35,047 nt of DNA from Tropicimonas marinistellae (GTDB lineage Bacteria; Pseudomonadota; Alphaproteobacteria; Rhodobacterales; Rhodobacteraceae). Of this stretch, positions 24,168 through 32,451 are shown in pieces. The position numbers and the translations under genes are program-made. Numbering within the stretch: the stretch's first letter is position 1; each line of letters opens with the position of its first letter. Under the pieces are notes generated by a model that did not search any database, had not been told where the DNA came from, and saw only the letters and a program-made list of their open reading frames with translations. Where the stretch lies: positions 1 through 35,047 of the forward strand of contig NZ_LNCI01000023.1 in the NCBI RefSeq assembly GCF_001509585.1, read 5' to 3'.

Positions 24168-26087
24168 ATGAATATATTTCATTGTCTTGCTGGTTTTGTT
24201 TTTGCGGTGCCTGGCATTGTCTTCGCGCAGGAGGTGGTTCCCGAGGCCACAGCTGGGTTCCTCAAGGGGAGACCCTATTCACCTTATGCGGACCGTGCGT
24301 TTCCGGAGCGCGTGTTCTTCGGGGATACGCATGTGCACACGGCGCTGTCGGCGGATGCCGGTGGTGGCGGTACCCGGTTGATGCCGCGCGACGCCTACCG
24401 GTTCGCACGCGGTGAACAGGTCACTTCGAATACCGGGCAGCCCGTCAAGCTGCCACGTCCTTTCGACTTCTACATGATCACCGACCACTCAGACGGCATG
24501 GGCGCGATCACCGACATCCTTTCGGGCGCACCGAACATTCTGGCCGATGAACAAGGCCGTCGTTTTCATGAGGCCTTCAACCAAGGCGGTGAAATTGCAC
24601 TGCGAGCCTCTCAGGAGATGACCGCGAGTTTCGCGCAAGGCACGATCAGTCCAGCCTTGAACTACCAGCCGGGCAACCCGGCTTATGAGCGGGTTTGGGA
24701 CGATCTGATCAGCATTGCTGAGGAGTTCAATCAGCCAGGGGTCTTTACGACCTTCGCCGCGTTTGAATGGACGTCCCTGGTGCAAGGCAACAATCTGCAC
24801 CGCAACATCATACTGCGTGATGGGCCGGAGAAGACGGGCCAAATCGTGCCCTATACCACGACACCACCGCTTGGATCGTCCAACCCACGCGACCTTTACG
24901 CTTGGCTTCAGATTTATGAGGACACGACCGGCGGCGACGCGCTCGCCATTGCCCATAACGGAAACCTTTCGAACGGCTGGATGTTCTCGCTCGTCGACGA
25001 CTTTGCCGATGGCACCCCGCCCCTCGACCGGGACTACGCCGAACAGCGCCAGAAATGGGAACCGCTCTACGAGTGGTCTCAATACAAGGGTGACGGCGAG
25101 ACACATCCGTTGCTGTCGTCCGAGGACGAGTTCGCCGATTTCGAAACCTGGGATTATGGCAACCTCGACGCGTCGGTGGCCAAGACACCGGAGATGCTGC
25201 CTGGCGAGTATGCCCGTTCCGGCCTTCTGCGTGGTCTGGCGCTTCAAGCCGAGTTGGGGGTGAACCCGTACAAGTTCGGAGCAAACGCCGCGACAGATAC
25301 ACATATCGGGATAACGACAGTTTCCGAGGACAACTTCTTCAGCAAGCAGGTTCCTTACGAACCGAGCGCAGAGCGTGCGAGCCACGTCGGCAAAGCGTTC
25401 GCCGATGGCAACGTCGCCTATTATGGGTCTGCCTACAGCGCTGCCGGACTCACCGCAGTCTGGGCGCGCAAAAACACCCGCGGTGCAATTTTCGATGCGA
25501 TGGAACGTCGCGAAGCCTATGCCACCACCGGACCGCGCATGTCGGTGCGCTTCTTCGGTGGCGACTACGATCCCGATGCGCTCGCCCGTCGCGACCTGGC
25601 GCGCATCGGTTACTCAGGTGGCGTGCCGATGGGCGGCGACCTCAGCGTCGCCGAAGGCGAAGCCCCGGACTTCCTCGTCTATTCCCTGCGGGATGCAGTG
25701 GGCGCCAATCTCGACCGCATCCAGATCGTCAAGGGCTGGATCGACACCGAGACGGGCGCGGCCATGGAGAGGGTCTACGACGTGGCCTGGGGCGGAGAAC
25801 GATCACCTGGCGCGGACGGCATGCTGCCGCCTGTCGGCAACACCGTCGACCTCTCGATTCCGTCCTGGACCAACACAATTGGATCGCCAGAGCTTGGCGC
25901 GGTCTGGACTGACCCGGATTTCGACCCGGCCGAACCCGCCTTCTACTACGCCCGCGTGATCGAGATCCCGACGCCACGATGGACAGCCTATGACGCGGTG
26001 AAGTTCGGCGCCGAGATGCCGGAAGGCACGCCAATGACCACACAGGATCGCGCTTACACCTCGCCGATTTGGTTTACGCCCGACTAG
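24168..26087 (+). CDS. Secreted DUF3604 protein, paralogue 3 (predicted PHP-like metallohydrolase)
   Basis: The product is 639 residues with a signal peptide (1-20, ending IVFA). The candidate metal-site motifs are HVH at 55-57 (GDTHVHTALSADAG), TDH at 105-107, [28 protein letters not shown] and ATDTHIGIT. The C-terminal blocks NLDRIQIVKGW, YARVIEIPTPRW and AYTSPIWFTPD match the family. HNGN, the TGQPVKL block and the FNQGGE segment near residue 140 group it with paralogue 1. Start ATG 24168 has GGAAAAG upstream. It is divergent from Crp/Fnr regulator 2. A truncated DUF3604 gene starts 12 bp after its stop and was probably cotranscribed with it. Confidence 0.88.
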   Translation: MNIFHCLAGFVFAVPGIVFAQEVVPEATAGFLKGRPYSPYADRAFPERVFFGDTHVHTALSADAGGGGTRLMPRDAYRFARGEQVTSNTGQPVKLPRPFDFYMITDHSDGMGAITDILSGAPNILADEQGRRFHEAFNQGGEIALRASQEMTASFAQGTISPALNYQPGNPAYERVWDDLISIAEEFNQPGVFTTFAAFEWTSLVQGNNLHRNIILRDGPEKTGQIVPYTTTPPLGSSNPRDLYAWLQIYEDTTGGDALAIAHNGNLSNGWMFSLVDDFADGTPPLDRDYAEQRQKWEPLYEWSQYKGDGETHPLLSSEDEFADFETWDYGNLDASVAKTPEMLPGEYARSGLLRGLALQAELGVNPYKFGANAATDTHIGITTVSEDNFFSKQVPYEPSAERASHVGKAFADGNVAYYGSAYSAAGLTAVWARKNTRGAIFDAMERREAYATTGPRMSVRFFGGDYDPDALARRDLARIGYSGGVPMGGDLSVAEGEAPDFLVYSLRDAVGANLDRIQIVKGWIDTETGAAMERVYDVAWGGERSPGADGMLPPVGNTVDLSIPSWTNTIGSPELGAVWTDPDFDPAEPAFYYARVIEIPTPRWTAYDAVKFGAEMPEGTPMTTQDRAYTSPIWFTPD

Positions 26088-26099
26088 GGAGCTGCTTCC

Positions 26100-26360
26100 A
26101 TGAGAAAGCTGCTGATAACGGTCATGTGCGTCACTTCCCCGTTGGCTGTGAGCGGACAAGACGCGCCACATGTGGAACCAGCCGACACGGAGGCTTACTC
26201 GCCCTATAAAGGGCAGGATTTTCCCAATCGGGTGCTCTTCGGGGATACGCATCTCCACACGGCATACTCGGCCGATACCGGGTTGGCCTATGCAACGCTT
26301 ACACCCGAAGACGCCTTTCGGTTCGCAAAGGGCGAAATGGTCGGGTCGGAATTCCTGTAG
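26100..26360 (+). pseudogene. Truncated DUF3604 gene, paralogue 5, fused to integrase sequence
   Basis: Only the first 79 codons of a DUF3604 protein remain. They comprise a signal peptide (about 1-20), SPYKGQDFPNRVLFGDTHLH (HLH at 51-53) and the family block LTPEDAFRFAKGE. The next residues, MVGSEFL and a stop, are not DUF3604 but the in-frame continuation of the integrase (MIGSEFL in the intact copy), placing the junction at about 26337. About 550 codons, including all other metal ligands, are lost. The start follows GGGAGC 12 bp after paralogue 3, so the two formed an operon. The surviving part (SADTGLAYATLTPEDAF) looks closest to paralogues 2 and 4. A short exported peptide may still be made. 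Confidence 0.85.
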
Positions 26361-26627
26361 CCAGGCCGCTTCCATGAGCGGCTGCACATCTCCACCCGCA
26401 AGTATGCTCGCCTTGTTCGAGAATGGGTCCAATCGATTGGGCTGGATCCCACTTCGTACGGAACTCACCCGATGCGTCGAACCAAGGTTGCCCAGATATA
26501 TAGAAAAACTGGCAACCTTTGAGCGGTGCAACTGTTACTGGGACACACGAAGATGGATAGCACTGTCCATTATCTCGGTGTCGATTTGGAGAATGCACTG
26601 TCAATCGCTGAGTCTGTAGAGATCTGA
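26338..26627 (+). pseudogene. Decayed C-terminal fragment of a tyrosine recombinase
   Basis: The sequence corresponds to about codons 115-210 of the integrase at 2415-3047. Shared segments include PGRFHERLH, YARLVREWVQ, IGLDPTSYGTH, MRRTKVAQIYRKTGNL, KMDSTV and YLGVDLE. Two in-frame stops break it, at the codons matching Trp122 (TAG) and Arg176 (TGA). It keeps the GH of LLGH, which is GQ in the other copy, as well as HxxR and the catalytic Tyr. Homology continues past its stop into the hairpin (26634-26656) and a ggctttgccgac-like block, so the repeated unit is larger than the gene. No N-terminal part exists here, so it is non-functional. Confidence 0.9.
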
Positions 26628-26975
26628 CGAGTTGGGCCGGTCCACGCGATCGACCCATCTTGGCGTTACGCCGGTTTTCCGAGTCAGCTTTGCCGACACT
26701 GCAGTCATCTGACAAAAGTGATCGGATGTCCGTTTCGAGCGCGGGACATCGAGGGCAGATGTCCGAAACCTCTCGCGTCAGACACCGATATTCCGGGTTC
26801 GTATCTCCGCGAGGAGAGGATTTCCAATTAACGTGGTGTGGGCTGCGACGAGCGGCACGCCGCGACCTGTTTGAGGTTGGTCTTGTGGATGTTACGGTCA
26901 GATAGGCCCGCAGATGTAAGAGTCGTGTGGCTTGTCTTTGATCCGTCAGCATTTACGCACTGCAGGAGATACCTC
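26628..26975. other. Scar region upstream of DUF3604 paralogue 4
   Basis: The first 80 bp or so continue the integrase-flank homology, including the imperfect hairpin at 26634-26656. The rest has no supported gene. The promoter of paralogue 4 should lie in the last part. No regulator gene is present here, unlike the other three complete DUF3604 genes. The block at about 26725-26770 (gatgtccgtttcgagcgcg) is another relative of the dispersed repeat. Confidence 0.5.
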
Positions 26976-28868
26976 ATGCGCCTCGCATCATGCACTGCCA
27001 TTGGCTTCCTGTTAGCACTTCCCATCGATGCGCAGGACATCGCCGTGACAGAGGAAGATATCAATATCGGCAGCCAGGAATACTCGCCCTATCTTCATCA
27101 GAGTTTTCCCGACCGCGTCTTCTTCGGTGATACGCATCTGCACACAAGCTACTCCACCGACGCAGGGATGGTGGGCAACAGGCTCGGACCGGACGAGGCA
27201 TTGCGCTTCGCCAAGGGAGAGACGGTCATTTCCTCGACGGGACTTCCCGCACGCCTGATCCGCTCCCTCGACTTCCTAGTCGTTGCAGACCACGCAGAAA
27301 ATCTGGGCCTCGCGCCAATGATCGAGGTTTCCGATCCTGAGCTGCTCAGAGACCCGCAGGGCAAGAAATACCACGACCTCGTCAAGTCGGGGAACGGTTG
27401 GGAAGCGTACCAGCTCTGGAAAAAATCTGGCGCCGCCCTCGAAGATTCCATGCCGAACCCAAAACTTCAGGCGAAAGCCTGGAACCAGATCATCGACACG
27501 GTCGATCACCACAACCAACCCGGTGTCTTCACGGCGTTCCATGGCTTCGAGTGGACCTCCTCGCCGGATCTGCGCAACCTCCATCGGAATGTCATTTTCC
27601 GTGACGGTGCCGAGGAAGCCCGACAAGTCATTCCGTTCAGCATCTTCGACTCCACTGACCCGGAAGACCTTTGGGACTATATGGAGATGTACGAAGAGAC
27701 GACCGGCGGCAGCGCCCTTGCCATTCCCCACGGCGGCAACCTCAGTCAGGGCCTTATGTTCGCTGTCGAGCGCATGAATGGCGAACCGATTGATGCCGAC
27801 TACGCTGAAAGGCGCATGCGGTGGGAGCCCATCTACGAAGCCACCCAGATCAAGGGCGACGGCGAAGTGCATCCGATGCTCTCGCCGAATGACGAATTTG
27901 CCGATTACTACCAGTGGGACAAGGGCGATTTCGGGATGAATCCGAAGGAACCGGAGATGCTGCCGAATGAATATGCCCGCAGCGCGCTTATGATCGGCCT
28001 GGAACAGGCTGAGAAGACCGGTAGCAATCCGTTCAAGTTCGGCATGATTGGCGCCACAGACAGCCACACGTCGCTTGCATCGACGCGTGAGGAGAACTTC
28101 TTCGGGAAGTTCGCTGGCACGGAGCCGGCCACCGATACGCGATACTCCGATCTCGTCAGCCAGGACCTGCGCCCGGACGGGGACGGATCACTGAATGTCT
28201 ACCACTGGGAATCGCTTGCCGCGGGCCTTGCTGGTGTCTGGGCGAAGGAAAATACGCGAGAGGCGCTGTGGGACGCGATGGCCCGAAAGGAGGTCTACGC
28301 GACCACGGGCACGCGCCTTCTGGTCCGGGTTTTTGCTGGATGGAACTTCGGAGCCGATGAAGTCAACCGCCCTGATTTCGCGCGGTACGGCTACCAGAAC
28401 GGGGTGCCCATGGGAGGCGACCTGAATCGCGCGCCCGATGGCGCCGCGCCGCAATTCATGGTTCGCGTGCTGCGCGACCCGGATGGCGCCAATATTGATC
28501 GTATCCAGATGGTTAAAGGCTGGCTCGACCCCAATGGCGAGGCTCAGGAGAAGGTCTTCGACATAGCCTGTGCTGACCGGGAAATCGTTGAGGACAAGTG
28601 CAGCGGCCCGGTGGGGGACACCGTGGATGTAGAGAACGCGAGCTATTCCAACACTATTGGTCGTGCCGTGCTCGGCAGCTACTGGGAAGATCCGGAGTTC
28701 GACCCTGCGCAACGTGCCTTCTACTACGTGCGCGTTCTTGAGATTCCGACGCCGACCTGGATTGCCCACGACGAGAAGATCTTCGGCAAGCGCGACGCAC
28801 CCGACGAGGCGCTCCGCAAACACCAGGAACGCGCCTATACATCGCCGATCTGGTACAACCCTGGCTGA
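26976..28868 (+). CDS. Secreted DUF3604 protein, paralogue 4 (predicted PHP-like metallohydrolase)
   Basis: The product is 630 residues with a signal peptide (about 1-19, ending PIDA). The motifs are HLH at 54-56 (FFGDTHLHTSYSTDAG), ADH at 104-106, HGFEWTS, LHRNVIFRD, PHGGNLSQGLMF and ATDSHTSLA. The C-terminal end has [23 protein letters not shown] and ERAYTSPIWYNPG. It differs from the others by ADH in place of TDH and by a Cys-containing insertion (ACADREIVEDKCSG) before VGDTVD. HGGN and YEETTGG group it with paralogue 2. Start ATG 26976 has AGGAGA upstream; the longer reading to 26838 crosses the integrase scar. No regulator adjoins it. Confidence 0.88.
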   Translation: MRLASCTAIGFLLALPIDAQDIAVTEEDINIGSQEYSPYLHQSFPDRVFFGDTHLHTSYSTDAGMVGNRLGPDEALRFAKGETVISSTGLPARLIRSLDFLVVADHAENLGLAPMIEVSDPELLRDPQGKKYHDLVKSGNGWEAYQLWKKSGAALEDSMPNPKLQAKAWNQIIDTVDHHNQPGVFTAFHGFEWTSSPDLRNLHRNVIFRDGAEEARQVIPFSIFDSTDPEDLWDYMEMYEETTGGSALAIPHGGNLSQGLMFAVERMNGEPIDADYAERRMRWEPIYEATQIKGDGEVHPMLSPNDEFADYYQWDKGDFGMNPKEPEMLPNEYARSALMIGLEQAEKTGSNPFKFGMIGATDSHTSLASTREENFFGKFAGTEPATDTRYSDLVSQDLRPDGDGSLNVYHWESLAAGLAGVWAKENTREALWDAMARKEVYATTGTRLLVRVFAGWNFGADEVNRPDFARYGYQNGVPMGGDLNRAPDGAAPQFMVRVLRDPDGANIDRIQMVKGWLDPNGEAQEKVFDIACADREIVEDKCSGPVGDTVDVENASYSNTIGRAVLGSYWEDPEFDPAQRAFYYVRVLEIPTPTWIAHDEKIFGKRDAPDEALRKHQERAYTSPIWYNPG

Positions 28869-29049
28869 GCCGATTGCACCGGCGAGGTTTAAAGTTGATC
28901 AGGTCCGGATAGCCGCCATTCACGCATTCTCGCTCAATGGCAGGAATGCGCAGTTTACTGCCGTCCTGGTGCGCTGGGCCGAGACCGATCGAATCGATGG
29001 ATCGAAGCGGGAGATTTTCTTGACGGTGCGGCCTTCGCTTCACTCGGGC
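28869..29049. other. Intergenic DNA after DUF3604 paralogue 4
   Basis: No gene is supported and no strong terminator hairpin is visible. The block at about 28910-28990 (gccattcacgcattctcgc and following) resembles the degraded intergenic blocks near 3.25 and 23.2 kb. Confidence 0.4.
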
Positions 29050-29208
29050 TCAGCGTGTTACGAGATAAACGGCTGCAGCGGCCGCAATTGCGACAATCGA
29101 ATAGAGTGTGGGGTCGCTGGAAAACGCATCCAGAAAGTTGGTTGCATGCGACTCCATTGAGCCGCCGCCGGCAGAGCCACCTGCTGCAATCCCATATTCC
29201 ACGAGCAT
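29050..29208 (-). CDS. Possible small single-helix membrane protein
   Basis: The reading is 52 codons. A Gly/Ser-rich N-terminal part (GIAAGGSAGGGS) leads into FLDAFSSDPTLYSIVAIAAA and a hydrophobic end (AAVYLVTR), making one C-terminal membrane helix of about 17 residues. The amino-acid pattern looks more protein-like than the other frames, but no good ribosome site is seen and the start could be 29268 or a later Met. I do not recognise a family. If real, it would be a tail-anchored inner-membrane peptide. It lies between the DUF3604 gene and the NHL gene, about 300 bp downstream of the latter. Confidence 0.35.
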   Translation of the reverse strand: MLVEYGIAAGGSAGGGSMESHATNFLDAFSSDPTLYSIVAIAAAAAVYLVTR

Positions 29209-29511
29209 TTCTGCAATCCAACGTTCGCGAGCCTGTGCTGCGATAGTAAATCCCCAATTGGGCAACATGTGGGCAAATCAACAATGGTCGCTGGCGCGAG
29301 CGACTACCCAAACCCGGGAACTTCCTGTCGCCACGAATGCGCGGTGATCGCGATATCCGGACCACTCGGAGAGCTTCGGGAAGGTACGCCTATTTCGCGT
29401 CAGGCGCCCGTCAGGACCGTTTGGCGAGCGGTCATTTTTCCCCACAACGCTCATACCACCGGCCTCCAAAAGGTGCCGCGCAATGCCGGCGACCAGCGAG
29501 CTCATCGACCG
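29209..29511. other. Intergenic DNA after the NHL gene
   Basis: No supported gene lies in this stretch of about 300 bp downstream (minus strand) of the NHL-propeller gene. Several frames are open for 60-130 codons but lack domains and ribosome sites. No clear terminator was found. Confidence 0.4.
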
Positions 29512-30390
29512 TCAGTTCAGCACCACGACGTATTTGACGATGCGGTTGTTGTCGCTGTCGGCGAAGTAATAGGCATCGTCGCGCACAGCGACCCCTTCGG
29601 GATCATCCAGCAGGTTCACGCCTTCTCCAGGTATTCCGGTTCCGATCACGCCGAGCAGTCGGTCTTGGTCGGGATCAATAAGAAGTACACGATGGGCATC
29701 CTGATCAGCGACGACGAGTTGTCCGAACGCATCGACGGCCAGGTATCGCGGTCCAATGAAACCATATTTTGGTCCCTGCAGGACTTGTAGGCGCTCCAGG
29801 TCTTGCGAGAACCGAACAAGCCGCCGATTGAAATTATCCGCGACCCAAATGGTTCCATCCGGCGCCTCCTCGACGTCATGAGCGCCGGGCATTCCGCTCG
29901 CCGAAGCGACGACTTCATTGCTTTCAATGGCGACCAGTTCTCCCGTGCCGGACGCCATGACGTAGAGCCGACCGTTTGAATGCGCCAGCGCGCCTTCTGT
30001 CCGCGGAAATGTCCCAAGCAATCCCTCGCTGGTCGCCGTGCCATCGCTAAACGAAAATACCGCAACAGCACTTGATCCCGTTACGGCGACATAGGCTTTC
30101 CCATCCGGGCCGAAGGAGATGTCATGAACATTCGGCAGAAATCCATCGCCGAACGTGCCAACCAGTTCCAGCGTATCCGGATCCAGAATTGCAATGCGAC
30201 TTCCGAACTTGTCAGCCACGTAGAGACGCCCGTCGGGGCCGAAGGCAAGGTCGTGAGGGTCGTTGAGGATGGCCTCGCTTGCACTGTGAAAAGACGCAAA
30301 TGGTGCGGTCGAATCTTGTGCAGAGGCAGCCAGCACGGGGAGTAAGGCGAGACAAAATCCCGCCAGCGAACTTCGAGCAAAGGCATGCAT
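29512..30390 (-). CDS. Exported NHL-repeat beta-propeller protein
   Basis: The product is 292 residues with a signal peptide (1-24, ending AASA). It is built of NHL/SMP-30-like blades, each with a pattern such as NDPHDLAFGPDGRLYVADKF, then NVHDISFGPDGKAYVAVTGS, GAHDVEEAPDGTIWVADNFN, GPRYLAVDAFGQLVVADQDA and DPEGVAVRDDAYYFADSDNN. That gives about six blades. Such propellers serve as binding scaffolds or lactonase-like enzymes. I see no diagnostic catalytic set, so a binding role in the periplasm is the safer call. Start ATG 30390 is firm, with GGAGGT 5 nt upstream. It is monocistronic as far as can be seen. Confidence 0.85.
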   Translation of the reverse strand: MHAFARSSLAGFCLALLPVLAASAQDSTAPFASFHSASEAILNDPHDLAFGPDGRLYVADKFGSRIAILDPDTLELVGTFGDGFLPNVHDISFGPDGKAYVAVTGSSAVAVFSFSDGTATSEGLLGTFPRTEGALAHSNGRLYVMASGTGELVAIESNEVVASASGMPGAHDVEEAPDGTIWVADNFNRRLVRFSQDLERLQVLQGPKYGFIGPRYLAVDAFGQLVVADQDAHRVLLIDPDQDRLLGVIGTGIPGEGVNLLDDPEGVAVRDDAYYFADSDNNRIVKYVVVLN

Positions 30391-30734
30391 GAGGACCTCC
30401 GTTGGCTTTCGTGGACAGTAGCATCATGCCGTCGCGCGCCAAATCCCAAGATCGTCCGCTCAATGGCCGCGGCGGGTTCCGTGCCGGTATTCGCGCAAAT
30501 CGACAAGGCGAATGGACGTTCGTGGACCAGATTGAGTCCGTCGTTGGTGGGGACGAGTGTCAGCCACACCTCGGGTTCATCTGGCAGCCATTCGCCGCGT
30601 GTTGAAGCGACGACCGGTTAGCAGGCCAAGCCGTCGTCGCGTGGTCGTCGGCTCAGGGTTCATGTCCAGCCCTGCAGAAAACGAAACTGAAGCTACGCAT
30701 CGCAGCAATGAAAGCGCGGAGACGGCTGTCAGTT
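30391..30734. other. Intergenic DNA upstream of the NHL gene
   Basis: No gene is supported. The left edge must contain the promoter of the NHL gene. Open readings on both strands (for example 30569 leftward on the minus strand) have no domain, and one of them overlaps the NHL gene. Confidence 0.4.
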
Positions 30735-31205
30735 TCAGCTCTCGTACCCCGTCAAGCGCACCACCTTCCCGAGCCGAAGGATGCGATCCGGATTGGGGAA
30801 CTCGATGAGTACGACCGCTGCGCCGGATGCTGGGGCAAGGTCATAGCTGGCGGTCAGAGGCTGTCCCTTGTGTTCGTATTTTCTACCGTCGGGCAGTATC
30901 AGGTCCACCGATATCCTGGCGCCGACATCCGCATCTTTTTCGCCTTCGCGCATCCGGGACACAACGCGCTGCAGTGGCACGGGCGCCCGTATGTGGATCG
31001 GATTAAGCTGGACCGGTGTGGCGATTTCCCGACTGTCGTCGATATTGACGTTGGCATTTTCGCGATATCGTGGTGCAGATATCTGCCCGTCGAACGGTGC
31101 AAAAAGCTTCTGCGCCGGCAGCATCTCGGCAGCCATGTCGCGCTGGATTTCCAACGTTCGGTGGTCGGCTTTCTGATGATCTGGCCGAGGGCGTTTCCAT
31201 AGTTC
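30735..31205 (-). pseudogene. 3' fragment of an RND-type periplasmic adaptor (AcrA-like) gene
   Basis: The open frame of about 157 codons corresponds to the second half of an RND efflux adaptor. It has a coiled-coil end (DHRTLEIQRDMAAEMLPAQK), the lipoyl-domain hallmark LFAPFDGQISAPRYRENANV, the barrel segment TPVQLNPIHIRAPVPLQRVV and the terminal pattern VLIEFPNPDRILRLGKVVR. An in-frame stop (31206-31208) ends the frame upstream. The N-terminal membrane or lipid anchor and first lipoyl half are missing, and no RND pump gene follows. I therefore call it a remnant. It is not related by position to the HlyD-type adaptor at 4.4-5.4 kb. Confidence 0.7.
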
Positions 31206-31440
31206 TCAACGTAGTCCACACCGAAACATGTCGCCTGTTTTCCAGCCAATCTGACCAAGGTAGTCGATGTGCTTGGCACCGGCCCGGAACCGGCGTTGAT
31301 CGACAATCCCGCCGCCACAGCGCAGCTTCTCGAAAGCGGAGCTTGGTGCATGAGCGCGACATAGATGGCCGCGGCAGGCAAATCTACTGGCAGTAAAACC
31401 CATTCTGTCTAGGGTGACTTGAAAAAAACCAAGCCAACGA

Positions 31441-32436
31441 ATGTCGAACACGAAGCAGATATTATCCATGTTGCGCAGCCGCGCTGAGGGTGACGAGGAC
31501 AAGTTCCTCGCGATCGCCTTGCAAGTTGCTGCCGCCGAAGCGCGACAAGGACACCGTACGACAGCAGAGCAACTGCGGGCTGCGGTCGAGGACCTGCGAC
31601 GCGGCGGTCCTGACAAGCCCACAGTTAGTGTTTCCATGTCGCAGCCGCGCGGTGATCTCGAAGGGCTGCTTGATCTGCGCAAGCCGAGCATTAGCTTGGA
31701 GCAAGTTGTACTCGCACCAGCTCTTCGCGAGAAATTGGAACGTGTGGTATTGCAACAGGAACGGCGTACTTGGCTACGCGAAGGCAATCGCACCCCCTCA
31801 AGACGTTTGCTTTTTGCAGGACCTCCAGGATCAGGCAAGACGATGACGGCCGAGGCCATGGCTGGACAGCTGCGCTTGCCGTTTCTCGTTGTGCGCCTTG
31901 AGGCATTGATCACCCGCTATATGGGCGAGACGTCTGCACAACTTCGCCTCGTCTTCGACGAGACCATTCGGCGGCGCGGAGTCTATCTTTTCGATGAGTT
32001 CGATGCGGTTGGTGGCAAACGGGCAGCAACCAATGACGTTGGCGAGATGCGCCGGGTCCTGAACAGCTTTCTACAGTTCATGGAAGAACCCGCCTCCACA
32101 GACAGCGTGATACTCGCGGCGACCAACCATCCAGAACTTTTAGACCCCGCATTACAGCGCCGTTTCGATGAAGTACTACAATTTGATATGCCCTCGCCTG
32201 ATGAGATACGGGAAGTCATCCGCAACAATTTGCGGCCAATGAAGTATCCCCGGATCTCCTGGAAGCGCGTGGTCGATGCCGGAGCCGGTCTAAGCCAGGC
32301 CGAGCTTGCCAGAGCGGCTGACGAAGCGGCGAAGGAAGCCCTTCTTAATGAGCGAAATACCATTCTAACAGAAGATTTGCTGGCGCAGCTTGCTGCGCGG
32401 CATGACATGCGAATTGCGTTTAAAGGTAGCGAATAA
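31441..32436 (+). CDS. AAA+ ATPase partnered with a subtilase
   Basis: The product is 331 residues. After a helical N-terminal region (1-90) comes one AAA+ module: Walker A GPPGSGKT at 127-134, a pore-loop-like segment (LITRYMGETSAQLR, about 156-169), Walker B YLFDEFD at about 182-188, sensor-1 ATNH at 227-230, an arginine-finger pair at 240-241 (QRRFDE) and a small helical lid with GLSQAELARAADEA. Such ATPases unfold or remodel proteins. It is followed after 15 bp by the S8-protease gene, the usual order of ATPase/subtilase gene pairs. No ribosome site is evident before ATG 31441. A 60-base sample at 32161-32220 has 27 G/C against 38 in a sample from the DUF3604 gene at 22681, suggesting foreign origin. 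Confidence 0.88.
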   Translation: MSNTKQILSMLRSRAEGDEDKFLAIALQVAAAEARQGHRTTAEQLRAAVEDLRRGGPDKPTVSVSMSQPRGDLEGLLDLRKPSISLEQVVLAPALREKLERVVLQQERRTWLREGNRTPSRRLLFAGPPGSGKTMTAEAMAGQLRLPFLVVRLEALITRYMGETSAQLRLVFDETIRRRGVYLFDEFDAVGGKRAATNDVGEMRRVLNSFLQFMEEPASTDSVILAATNHPELLDPALQRRFDEVLQFDMPSPDEIREVIRNNLRPMKYPRISWKRVVDAGAGLSQAELARAADEAAKEALLNERNTILTEDLLAQLAARHDMRIAFKGSE

Positions 32437-32451
32437 CTGGTGCACTGACTA

